From: Arachnopeziza araneosa
Taxonomy: Eukaryota > Ascomycota > Leotiomycetes > Helotiales > Arachnopezizaceae
Assembly: GCA_003988855.1 (NCBI GenBank)
Contig: QYAI01000146.1
Coordinates: 38,415-102,414 of the forward strand
Length of the DNA: 64,000 nucleotides
Direction of reading: 5' to 3'
Below are positions 54,652 to 64,000 of this stretch, piece by piece. The translations under genes were made by a program, and so were the position numbers. Position 1 is the first letter of the stretch. Each line of letters opens with the position of its first letter. A model generated the notes under the pieces. The model searched no databases and was not told the DNA's origin. It worked only from the letters and a program-made list of their open reading frames with translations.

Positions 54652-56901
54652 ATGGTAGACGAAACCGAACAGCCAGTGGTTCCCCACAAAAATTCGAGCG
54701 GTAAAGAGCAGCAAGTGCATGATCCCGAAGCATCGTACGATATGGAGGTTAGTTTGAAAAAGGAACAACCGAGCCCAGCCACTGAAGCTCAGCGAGGAGA
54801 AGTATCTGGAGGTTGGTTTGATGAAGACAATGCTTCAGAACAAAGCAAGGAGCCGACATTGTCATGGACTCGGGGTAAGCTACTAAAGTGGTTTTATTTG
54901 ATGATCAGTATTGATTTAATCCCCCTTACTAGAGGATGGTTCGACAACGACAGTAAAGCATCCTGGGTGGAGCTGAAGAAGCGTGCAAACCTCAAAGGCT
55001 TGTGCGATGAATGCCTCGTATTTGTAGGCCAAAAGTTGTATCGAACGCGCTCGGCACAAGTCTCACAGCAGCAGACATCATTATCATGTCATTCAGCCAC
55101 GTGTTCGCTATGCGATGTTGTGCCCCGAGTCTTGAGTTTCTATTTATGTCAGCCGCAATGGGCTATTATGTCCAATTCTGACTCTGGCGGTCTTGATGTC
55201 TGTAGGATAAAATGGTCATTGAGAATACCGGGTTAGATGGAAAGGTTTGGAGCTGGACTGATTTCATAGACTTGACTTGTCCTCCTGGCCGGTTAATATG
55301 TTCCATAAGTGTGACCATCTTTTAAAGCTTATTGGAAATAGAAATCCAATGTCCATGGGGTGCATTCCTTCCAGGCCTGTTGAAGCGCGTCCTGGAACGG
55401 CTGAAGCTCTCCGCATGGCCCTTGGCTGGATTCATCAGTGCACAGATAGCCATAAGTGCGGGGCTATATGCCCAACCAGTCTGCCCGCACGGTTGGTGAA
55501 CATAGGTAAGTCCAAGGATGAAATCCGCCTGGAGGAGATGGCAGAAGCAAAAGATCGGTATGTTTGCCTGAGTTACAATCGTGGAGAGAAGGAACCGTTT
55601 CAGACTACGGAGAAGAACCTGCAGGATCGTCTCGTGTCGATCAAGTGGCCAGAGATTCCGAAGAGATTCCACGATGCCATATCTCTCACACGCAAATTAG
55701 GCACCACCTATATTTGGATAGATGGTTTGTGTGTGGTTCAGGATAGACTAGACGAGAAAATCAAACAATACCAGGAAGTGGAGCAGATTTTCGGCAACGC
55801 TTTTCTAGCTATCACAGCTGCGTCGGCCAAGGGTAGTTCGTCTAGTTTTTACGACGACCGCTGCTTCTGCGATATTACAGGAATGACTCCGGCTGGTGAC
55901 GCATACTGGTTTACTGCAAAGCTCAATTTTTCTTGGGAGACGCAACGGCACCGGCCGATGCTCACTGAAGGCTTGGCCCTCTCAGAACGTCTCCTGTCCG
56001 CCAGGGTCTTGCATGTCACGACCACGGAGCTCTTCTTTGAATGTCGGGAGAAATCCTATGCACGCGAAGGGGAAATCGCCTCTCTGGGGAAGCCAGAGTA
56101 CGACCATTTGCTTCTTTCGGGCTTGCCATATCGCATTTCTTGCGGCTGGAGAGAATTAGTGGAGAAATATCGCGGTAGGATTTTCCAGACAGTTCACAGA
56201 GACTTCCGGTCATCTCAAGTCTAGCGAAACAATTTGACGTTAGCCGGCCTAGTTCAAGCTATCTAGCTGGTCTATGGAGCGATTCTCTTGCCGTAGATCT
56301 CCTCTGGCACAACAATAAAGTACTGTCTCAGAGCGCCAAGCGATCTCCGACTCTGGTAGCTCCATCGTGGTCATGGGCCGCGATCGACGGGAAGATTACA
56401 CATCCAAAGAACATATCAACATCGTACATCGAGATCATCGAAGCCCGAANGTTTCATACGATAACAGATCTCACCNNCGCGGTAAANGGTGGCTATGTGA
56501 GATTCGCGGGGAAGTCTTCACTGGCACGACGTATCTCGAAACCGCCTTTACGGGATCACGAGTCTTAAAACTCCAAGGGAAAGAGAATTGGTTCTTTGTG
56601 GATTTATAGGGGAGATAGAATCGAACTGGGAGGCCAGTTTTTCGCCGATGTGGAAGAAGATCCATGGATCACTGCTGTTGGGGGTAGTGATATAAGGAAG
56701 CGTGTCTCGGTGTTGTGTCTCAGAATGGGCAGGGAGACCAGTGATTCGGGTCAGGAGAGTGAGTATGCTCTGGTGTTGCAATGCGTGGATAAGACGAATA
56801 AGGTTTATATGAGGATCGGTGTGGTAATTGAGAAACTGAAGGGAGGCAAGCCTGGATGTTTTGAGACAGGGGCTGTGCATGATACTGTTACAGTTATTTG
56901 A
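54652..56901 (+). pseudogene. HET-domain gene with frameshifts and degenerate motifs
   Basis: Exon 1 54652-54874, intron 54875-54934 (GTAAGC..AGAG), then LCDECLVFV and CHSATCSLCDVV, the usual Cys-rich lead of HET proteins. The frame ends near 55234 and the HET part resumes at about 55277 in another frame. There YVCLSYNRGEK stands where YxxLSYCWGxx is expected, while IPKRFHDAISLTRKLGTTYIWIDGL is kept. At about 56190 one base is missing or added: the frame ends at 56224, but another frame gives SSQRLPVISSLAKQF, YLAGLWSDSLAVDLLW and APSWSWAAIDG. A further change near 56570 leads to the last segment, ending at 56901. Ns at 56450-56487 show low base quality, so some breaks may be errors, but the NRG substitution is not. 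Confidence 0.8.
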
Positions 56902-57069
56902 ACAAATCTCCGTTGATATTTTACGAAAAGTGTAGACTTTGATTCTCAAAAGATGATCATGCTATTAAAGCTCAAGTAGTCAGACGCATGCATTTATAAA
57001 ATGGGGTCTTTTTGATTTTTACAGCGAGGTACAAGAAAATCCAATATTGCCTTAACACTTGGAAACACT

Positions 57070-59167
57070 CTAAACCAATGTTATAATAGGTTGCGCCTCC
57101 GGATGATCGATTTGGCTACACTCGCCAAGCTTCTCCTTGCTCAAACCTAAGAATCCTAGACGTCGCATTGCACCGCTGTCCCCTTCTGCTAATGCCACGA
57201 TTAGGCAGCGATAATTGATATTTCCATCTTCGGGACCTCCACCTTGCCCTTTAGCAAGAATTAGAGCAGATATATCCATACCCTTCAAACTTTCGACTTC
57301 AGCAAGAGCATCTTCCCGACCCGTAGGGCCACTGAATGGAAAGTCGAGCCGGGAATGACAGCCCGCAGGATCCCCGTTCTCAGTTCGTACTATTGGATTG
57401 TTGTCGTAGGGGACGCCTGTTCCCTCAGGATCGACGCGTTCGTCGAGAATGAGCGGCACCAAAGGCGCCCGCATCTTGATCCATCCGCTCTTGACCTCTC
57501 CAAAGGGATTCTTCCCCTTTAGCTCAATCTTCCAGTCGATGATTTCTGCTAGAGGTTTTAGCTCCTCCTGCATAGGTATTGCTGGAATGCCGTCGACCGA
57601 AGCCCACGACCATGAAGGTGCACGATATGTTGGCACCCGGCGTACTCGAAGTCCTTGCCAAAGCAGACCCTCAATCAATGATTTTCGCCACAAGCCAGCC
57701 ATATATTCATCGTCGATGCGCTCCGAAATGATTCGAGCAAGGCCGGAAATTGCAGGAAGTTTATCCGAAGGCTCAGTCAGACTGCGAGGTCCATAGTTCC
57801 AGAGAAGAAACTGCCATAGCTGGAGAGAAGGGTTACCTTCTTTTTTAAGCGCACGTCCATATCGATCTCGCTCGATCGAATGGATATTATAATATCTCCA
57901 AGGGATGTGTAGTCCGTTCTCTCCTCTGAATCCTTCGTTACACTCAAAGTATATTTGATGCTTGCCAAAGTGCAAGGTTCGGCGTGGTAAAGCGCGTTCC
58001 TGCACGGCCCAAGCCCTTGTCGCAAGAGGATGATCAACATCACCAATATTATCAGCCATTTCCATGTAGAGATCAGGCAGAGCTTCTTTCCGCATCGGAA
58101 GGAGAAAGGCCTGTAGCTCACCGCTGATGCCCTGCTCTGTAGTATGTTGGATTCCGATGTACTTGGGTGGACGCCGATTTGTAAGGCATCCAACTGAACT
58201 ATCTTTTGCCGCAGCAGCAGCAATAGTGAGGTAAGAGTTCATGTAGATGCTCGTCATTTTTGCAGACTCCCGTTCCCAGTCCTCACCATCGTCTTGACAG
58301 ATACATATGCTGTCGATCCATACATATCGAACGCCAAGAAGTCGGGTGATCTCGATGGCATCTTGAAATGATTTCGGAAGCATGTTGTAGTCTATATTGA
58401 CTTGATGCTTTGCTAAAGAAGCCTTTGTCGTAGTAAAGTGGTCGACGGCTCCCCAACAATGGCTCAAAGAGACGTATTTTCCAGTCTCACTTTCTATTTC
58501 GCGGAGCTTCACATAGTAGCCGTTGACTTCATCGCCAACATCAACCACGCGGGCAGGCAACGGTGGCAGTGCTGCAGTACAAGTAGGATGGTCGTTACAC
58601 TGGGTCACCCAGTTTCTCAGAAGCTCTATTGTGTTTGAGCTAGCTGGAGACTCTTCTATTGGACGTCCGGTGTACGCAGATGAAAGAGGATCCCCTATTC
58701 TGTCAGTACATGATTACATAGCATGAAGTTGTTGAGAAAATACCGTCTTTAACGCAAATACCAACGGCAGCAACGAAACAAAATTCCCTCTTTTCCTCAG
58801 AATTTGTAAACACGCAGAATCCATCACCTAGGCCTTGTCTTTTCGTGAGCCAAAGTTCCCACGTGGGTGGTGAAGGAATATCTATATCTCCCCGGCGAAT
58901 ATTCTCCTTGTCAGGATTTCTCAACTCTTCGAGGGCCCTTTCAACGGCACCCAATATCAAATGACAAAGATTACAGTCTTCTGCAGATGACTTCAAAGAT
59001 TCTAGATTTGGGTGGAATGGAAACCCGGTGGGCTGAGGAGCTGATTGTAATTGGTGGAATCGGTGGATATATCGCCACTTGGTGCGCCAACCCCAAAGCT
59101 CATCTGCAAGTGATGGAAGTCCACTTCCATCCGGAGAAAAGGAACTACATAGATTGCAGAGAGGCAT
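57070..59167 (-). CDS. HET-domain protein, intact
   Basis: Exons 59167-58744 and 58694-57070; intron 49 bp (GTATTT, GTACTGACAG branch, AATAG), phase 1; 682 residues. Start region has CNLCSSF and CNLCHLILGAVE, the Cys-rich lead common to this HET group. HET motifs: YVSLSHCWGAVDH, TTKASLAKHQVNIDYNMLPKS, FQDAIEITRLLGVRYVWIDSI, CICQDDGEDWERESAKMTSIY, YLTIAAAAAKDSSVGCL. Then ATRAWAVQERALPRRTLHFG, RSLTEPSDKLPAISGLARII, YMAGLWRKSLIEGLLW, YRAPSWSWASVDG. It keeps all the motifs its neighbour at 54652-56901 has lost, and the two are convergent, so they are likely diverged paralogues. Confidence 0.94.
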
Positions 59168-60002
59168 ATTTGTATCTATGGGGTGTTTTCACGATGTCGC
59201 CAAGACTTATGAGTTGATCGAAGGGAGGAGCAGGAAGCTTCTCGAAGTCTTGCGTTGCTAAGAAATGCTGCACGGAAATTGGTATTAAGTGTGAAAAGCG
59301 AAGAGATGAAGGGCTTTTATATGTAAGAGAGTGAGCTGAACAAGCTGACAATTTGGATTAGGCACCGACTTGAGGACAGGGGTGGGCGCTATGTCAGTAT
59401 TTCATGGGTTTTCGTCTTGCTCCAAGGATTCTTTCACAAATTATGCATCTTAGGAGAAAATCAAATTTGCGCTTGAAAACTGAATACCCAGCGGAAGCTG
59501 AGAGATATTATTATTGAGTGGACATTTAATTCTCGCCTCTCAAATTTTATTTCAGGTCGGCGATTGGAATCTTCGGTTGATGGGTAATTAGAAAAGTCAT
59601 GACATAAGTGGTTCTGCGATTACGTGAGCCAGCTGGTCTTGTTTTCATAAGTTAGGTGCTTTCAAGTTTCATCTCGGACTTGGCTTGTCAGCTGGCTTAT
59701 TTACACATTTTAATCTACCGAGTACTTATGGTTGTATGTTTAGCGATGTCAAGGCTAGGGGCATTTGTCACTTCTCTTTGGGCAGACTGGGACCTAATTG
59801 AACCTTTGTGCGTGGCAGGAAATACTTCACTCCATTTAAACTTTAGATGAGGAAAACACCGATTCGAATCATTTCAGAACAATCTATCAATTCTCAATAA
59901 AATCACATAAACTCTACTATCATCTTCCTTCCCCACCCATCCCCTCCTACTGAATTGCACTCTCCTATCCCTAGTGCCTTGCACTACCTAAACATGACTC
60001 CC
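59168..60002. other. Intergenic, no gene supported
   Basis: Promoter of the HET gene and 3' flank of the beta-CA-like gene; short ORFs only. Confidence 0.5.
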
Positions 60003-60816
60003 TTACTCCACCGGAGTAAGGAGACCTGTCTTGATGTCGTAGGTGAAACCATGACAATTGTCGGCAAGCTTCTTTGGGATGTACGGAGAAGTCTTAAGGA
60101 TGTTGACGTCGTGACGAACACTTTGCTCCAAACTATTTCTCAGGTCAGTTTTCATTCTAGGCTTTGAATTATCGGAAGTCCTCCAACTCACTTGTCAAAG
60201 GCGCCAAAAACCATGTGGTCGATCTCCGGATGGTCTGGTAGACGATCTTTGTGGAATTGACCAATTTCATGATCTTTGAAATGGCTGGCACCACAATCTG
60301 AAAAGTCTCCAAGTTAGAATTTTGTCTCCAGGTCAGAGAGGATACTCAGCTCACCTGTGTGATGAATTACTATGACGGAGGTGAGGTTGAGATATGCCTC
60401 AAAGAGCATAACCTCTTGCACAAATGCGGCATCAACTCGTCCAGCCGGATTGCGTGCAGTGAGAATTTGATCTGAGATGTTAGATTCCAGGATCGGCTGA
60501 GGAGTAGAATTGAACGTACCTTCAGGCTGGGCCTGTAAGAAGTTGTGCGGATTGACCCGAAAATCCACGCAGGTGACTTTGAGAGTTAGTTCACTGGTGT
60601 TGAAATCTTTTACAGGTTTGTATTTCAACTTACGGACAAGGGTTGTCTCGAAGACGGCTCCCATTGCAAGCGCCTCGTCTATGGTAGGAATTGCTTGATG
60701 AGTTTCGGCATACTTCCTATCATGAGTTTGTTAGAATGCAATTGCCTTACACCTAATTAGATATTCATGACGTACTTGTTTTTCTCGAGGAGAAATGCAG
60801 GAGTGATGAAAGGCAT
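60003..60816 (-). CDS. Beta-carbonic anhydrase-like zinc enzyme
   Basis: Six exons: 60816-60776, 60716-60634, 60576-60520, 60471-60355, 60297-60192 and 60138-60003. All five introns have GT..AG ends and their phases agree, giving exactly 180 codons (179 residues). The spliced protein shows LTCVDFRVNPHNFLQ (CxDxR, first zinc Cys plus Asp-Arg dyad), RNPAGRV (usually RNAGGR), VIVIHHTDCGASHF (HxxC zinc ligands) and the end LEQSVRHDVNILKTSP followed by GFTYDIKTGLLTPVE. This is the short fungal beta-CA clade, which includes true CO2 hydratases, carbonyl sulfide hydrolases and CS2 hydrolases; sequence alone cannot separate them. No targeting signal is evident, so it is probably cytosolic. It is divergent from the HD-domain gene at 61605. 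Confidence 0.9.
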
Positions 60817-61604
60817 GATATTAGTCGATGAGTTTTCGAAGTTCTAATATACTGAATGTACTTGGTAGTGAAGATGTTGTTGTAATGAATCTGGAGAAAG
60901 AGTTATGAGTTGGGAATCAGCATTATTTATATATTTCAGTCCAAGAAATCTGTCCTTAGGCAATCGAATTGAAGCTGTAAAGGTAAACTATCTCCGATAG
61001 ATTTGTAAATATTTGTAAGTTATCCCACATACAAATCTTCGCCGTTCTAGGACCATTTATTCACCATTCTGGGAAGTAAGGCTTGAGAGCATACCAGGTC
61101 ATTTCTCCCAAGCTCTGTTTTGGAGAAATCGCGATGTTCAGTAAACACATTACATCTGGGGAAACACCTCATTAATGCGCTGGTTAATCAGCCATGACTC
61201 CTGATACAGATAAAAGGGGCTCCTCATGGGCTCTCATACTAATCGAGGACTCTCCGGATTTTCTTCGGATTTGGATTTCCTCTTGTCCTCTTGAAATGAT
61301 ACACGGGCGCCACTTCGTGATTTTGTTCAGATGTGGGTTCGGATATAGAATCGGATATAGAAATTAACCGAACTGCGATATGATTACTATACAAACGCAG
61401 CAGGGGCTTCATACTCATCAGAACCTGGCCTCTGAAAGTGATTCAAGAATTAGATCGATTTGACTAAGTATTTCCAATGACTTATACATCGCTTGATAAT
61501 GAGATGGGGTCAGAGTCGCAACATATAAGGACAAGCTCAAACTTTCAATGGATCTCTCTTCCTCATCCAACCAAGATTTGCATCACAATATTTAACGGCT
61601 TAAT
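60817..61604. promoter_or_regulatory. Shared intergenic region of beta-CA-like and HD-domain genes
   Basis: 788 bp between two divergent start codons. No ORF supported. A string ATCGGATATAG is repeated near 61341-61365 (GGATATAGAATCGGATATAGAA), of unknown meaning. Confidence 0.4.
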
Positions 61605-62354
61605 ATGTCTTCAGCCTCACCTCTTCCTGACCTACCTAAAACCGGCATCAGTTTGCCTGATACACCTTTGATCAGAAGCGCCTTGGAGCACTTGAAGAAA
61701 CACACAAGCCCTACCACCGTCAATCACTGTATCCGCAGCGCATACTTTGCCGTTTTGCTCTCTCGCAAGATCCCGCGCAATAGCTCCGAGCCACTTGACG
61801 TCGAGCTCATCGTATTCTCAACAATCATGCACGATTTGGGTTGGGCGACAGACAAGACACTTCTTTCTAAAGACAAGCGCTTCGAGGTAGATGGCGCAAA
61901 CATGGCACGTAGCTATCTAGATGAGAAGGCCCAGCTTTCAGTCAGATGGGACAAGCACCGCACCCAACTGATGTGGGACGCTATCGCATTGCATGCTACG
62001 CCATCATTCGCGTTACACAAAGAGCCTGAAGTCAAGGTCGCCCACATCGGAATCATGGCTGATTTTTGGGGCCCAGGCTACCCGGGCTATCCGATCACGA
62101 TCGACGAAAACAAGGAGATTGTGGATGCATTTCCTCGTCTTGGCTTCAAGGAGCAGTTCCGCGATATCATGTGCGGCCTGTGTGCTTTGAAACCGGGAAC
62201 CACGTACGACAACTTCGTTGGCGAATATGGCGTTGAGTTTGGGCTTGATGGCAAGGGAACTGGCAAGGAAGAGTTTGCGAAAAAGCAACTTCAATTCAGT
62301 TCTCCTCGTATCTTTTATCCTGCTATCGGCGCGTATGAGCAGGATGAAAACTAA
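61605..62354 (+). CDS. HD-domain protein, cyanamide hydratase-like
   Basis: Intronless, 249 residues. HD-fold metal ligands in order: NHCIRSAYFAVLL (His), STIMHDLGWA (His-Asp), DAIALHATPSFALH (His) and VAHIGIMADFWGPGY (Asp), which is the pattern of fungal cyanamide hydratase (Cah, yeast Ddi2/Ddi3), a zinc enzyme that turns cyanamide into urea. The downstream MCGLCALKPGTTYDNFVGEYG is also family-typical. Close relatives include isocyanide hydratase-like HD enzymes and others of unknown substrate, so cyanamide itself is not certain. Adjacent divergent beta-CA-like gene suggests a shared stress or detoxification setting, as inference. Confidence 0.9.
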   Translation: MSSASPLPDLPKTGISLPDTPLIRSALEHLKKHTSPTTVNHCIRSAYFAVLLSRKIPRNSSEPLDVELIVFSTIMHDLGWATDKTLLSKDKRFEVDGANMARSYLDEKAQLSVRWDKHRTQLMWDAIALHATPSFALHKEPEVKVAHIGIMADFWGPGYPGYPITIDENKEIVDAFPRLGFKEQFRDIMCGLCALKPGTTYDNFVGEYGVEFGLDGKGTGKEEFAKKQLQFSSPRIFYPAIGAYEQDEN

Positions 62355-62757
62355 GAGGATTTTAGCTTATGCTTCGCGATTGTGATGAATCGTCGTACAG
62401 CTATCAGTGAATTATTCGGTTTATTTTCTGGATAAAATTATCAAGCAGTAATGACACGTTTAACTTAGTCGGTTAAGGTCTTTTGTGTTTTCACGATATC
62501 TGATTGGTGTCTCCTGAGCGAACTTTTTGCCACGTTGATAAAAGTATCAGCGATCACATAGCATAAATTTTGTTAATTATATATTTTGGAACCAAATAAA
62601 CAGGTGTTGATTAAGTTTGTTTAAGTCCGTGCACCCCCATTTCGTCCACCTAAAAAATGGCCGAAAATCATGGCATCTCCCCACACAGCTACTTTTAATT
62701 TTATCAATTTTGCTTAGAATTGCTTCCTATTTTAGAACACACTTCTTTAATCAATTA
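62355..62757. other. Intergenic and likely 5' end of a pogo-type element
   Basis: GTGCACCCCCATTTCGTCC at 62629-62647 is the kind of terminal repeat seen in Fot1/pogo elements, some 110 bp before the transposase start. The matching right end is not visible in the window. Confidence 0.35.
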
Positions 62758-63900
62758 TGCCTCAATATACTGAAGATGACATAGCTCAAGCTCTTGCCGC
62801 AGTTGAAAATAGTCAAGGAATTAGAGCTGTAGCTCGAGAGTAGGGTATACCTTACTCTACTCTTAAAAGCCAGATAAACTATTGTGAAGCACACTCTATT
62901 GCAGCAGAAAATCAGCAGAGGCTATCAAAAATCTAAGGAGACTACTGTACGAGGGTAGGAGGAGCGGCCAATAAAATAAGAATCTCGTTGGCTTCCAGCT
63001 GACTCTCGATGTATATTTCGGAAGAACAACTGAAGCAAAAACCGTGTGTTCGAAAGACCAGAAAGCAGCGCAAACAGCAAGCAATGAATAAGTAGATGAA
63101 TCAATGAATCAGTAAGAAAATAATATCAGTCAATAAAATCCGTATGATCAATGCTCCATTCGCAACAACGCAATCTATTTTCTCTTCTCTACCTCCATGA
63201 ATCTTCTCTTCTTGTTCGTTGTCGTCCCTCTCGCTGCTCTCCTCCTTGTAGGTGCTCTGTAGGACCTCCTTTATAGAGAGTCCTACGCACGTGCTCTCGC
63301 TAGTGAAATGACGGAAAGATGTCACACACCCTGGAACCCCACTACNCTAGCAGAGGAAATCGGAGGAGAGCTAGTTGGAAAGAACTAGGTAGGACAATTT
63401 GTTAAACGCTACGATTTACGGCTAAAGAGCTTATATTTGCGCAATATTGACAGTCTACGAGCTGGCGCTAAGTACGCTTCTATGTTTCAACTCTTTTTTA
63501 ACACTGTTAGTTGGTTTTATCTTATTGCGTTTGCGTACGACTCTGAATGCTGCTAACTTAGTGCTCTATCTTATAGCTCGCTCGAGTCATAGAAAAGCAT
63601 CGAATTACTGCAGAGAATATATACAACTTCGATGAAAAAGGAGTTATTATGAGGTTCGGCCGATCGCTGAAAAGAATTATGACATTGTCAGCCTTGAAAT
63701 CAGGTAGAATCACAAAAGCAAAGCAGGATAGCTATCGAGAGTTTATTAGCGTGTTAGCATGTATATCTGCTATTAGTTAATGGATTTCTTCGCTTTTGAT
63801 ATATAAAGGCGAGTCTGGCGACTTGATGAGTACATAAGTAGACGAAGTCAACACTGATTCTCGTGCTCATTTTGTGATGAGCAGGATATCACGTGTTAAA
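62758..63900 (+). pseudogene. Pogo/Fot1-type transposase, decayed
   Basis: From ATG 62758 the frame gives the HTH_psq part (DIAQALAAVENSQGIRAVARE, stop, GIPYSTLKSQI). A solo LTR then interrupts it (62946-63341). After it come a Tc5-type HTH end (LAEEIGGELVGKN, stop, VGQFVKRYDLRLKSLYLRN and IDSLRAGAKYASMFQLFFNT), an intron 63506-63576 (GTTAGT, GCTAAC branch, TTATAG, phase 0) and the DDE catalytic start LARVIEKHRITAEN, YNFDEKGVIMRFGRS and KRIMTLSALKSGRITKAKQD, SYREFISVLACISAIS, stop, WISSLLIYKGESGD. At least four in-frame stops, two of them (in positions normally TGG) compatible with C-to-T repeat-induced mutation. The N-terminal half also lacks about 45 residues. Confidence 0.85.
62946..63341 (-). 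mobile_element. Solo LTR nested in the transposase
   Basis: 396-bp segment with TG..CA ends, flanked by CTAC on both sides (62942-62945 and 63342-63345). Read on the minus strand it begins TGGGGTTCCAGGGTG and has a TATAAAGGAGG box about 100 bp in, like the box TATAAAGGAGA in the LTR at 5442, then T-rich sequence and a CGTACA end. Minus orientation is chosen from that. The duplicated ACTAC could alternatively mark a 5-bp target site if the final A is shared. One undetermined base lies just outside at 63346. Confidence 0.65.
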
Positions 63901-64000
63901 AATGTCATGTGTAGACGGCACGGGCGACAGGACCTCATTTCCGAAGTGTGGAGAATAAGGGGTACATTCAGAGTCTATTCGGACTAGGGCCAGAGAGAAG

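Noticed and set aside
57777..58223. 148-codon minus-strand ORF
   Set aside because: Alternate frame within the intact HET gene.
1..64000. CRISPR arrays, riboswitches, replication origins, bacterial operons
   Set aside because: Nothing of these types is visible, and they are not expected in a fungal nuclear contig.

Overview
The window is nuclear DNA of a filamentous ascomycete, most likely a plant- or litter-associated Leotiomycete; that class assignment is inference. Genes are broken by 45-100 bp GT..AG introns with CTAAC/CTGAC-type branch points, and the typical fungal families are present: HET proteins, a Zn2Cys6 regulator, a cytochrome P450, GH5 and GH15 glycosidases, GPI-anchored Ser-rich proteins, a scattered 5S rRNA gene, copia-like solo LTRs and a pogo/Fot1-type transposon. 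I rebuilt spliced models by hand where donor, branch point, acceptor and phase agreed.

Layout. 1-1.5 kb: 3' part of a P450. 2.4-4.6 kb (-): a gene with a PigL_N/STAND-type N-terminal domain and TPR-like helices, overlapped at its 3' end by a basic ORF. 5.1-6.0 kb: a 5S rRNA gene (-) with a 388 bp solo LTR about 170 bp upstream that splits an older ORF. 7.2-8.1 kb: a frameshifted Cys-rich membrane protein gene. 9.1-11.6 kb (-): a NIF3/YqfO-like small protein and a sugar-lactone oxidase-type flavoenzyme. 12.8-13.3 kb: a decayed gamma-glutamylcyclotransferase-like gene. 14.6-16.5 kb: a cytochrome b561 membrane protein and a conserved small protein. 17.2-19.9 kb: a HET gene that appears to carry an N-terminal array of five CxxC/His repeats. 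20.4-22.2 kb (-): glucoamylase. 22.9-27.6 kb (-): an intact HET gene and a HET-E-like pseudogene.

28.3-33.8 kb (+): a cupredoxin GPI protein, a Zn2Cys6 factor and a kinase-ankyrin protein. 34.8-38.3 kb: COX15 and a nucleotide-sugar/triose-phosphate-type transporter, divergent. 38.7-41.4 kb (-): an 848-residue membrane protein. 41.4-46 kb: repeat-rich, gapped DNA with a HET remnant. 46.4-49.4 kb (+): a GH5 cellulase and a DEDD 3'-5' exonuclease. 49.8-59.2 kb: a HET gene, a damaged PigL_N-like gene, a DUF1993 gene, a broken HET gene and an intact HET gene. 60.0-62.4 kb: a beta-carbonic-anhydrase-like gene with five introns, divergent from an HD-domain cyanamide-hydratase-like gene. 62.6-64 kb: a decayed pogo-type transposon holding a second solo LTR.

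Two themes stand out. The window contains seven HET-domain loci (four intact, three broken) and two loci with NLR-type N-terminal domains, which fits an allorecognition or immunity-rich accessory region with birth and death of genes. The other is a possible small-molecule detoxification pair, a beta-CA-like enzyme and a cyanamide-hydratase-like enzyme sharing one intergenic region. Housekeeping genes (COX15, the transporter, the NIF3-like protein) are interspersed, so this is not a subtelomere made only of accessory genes.
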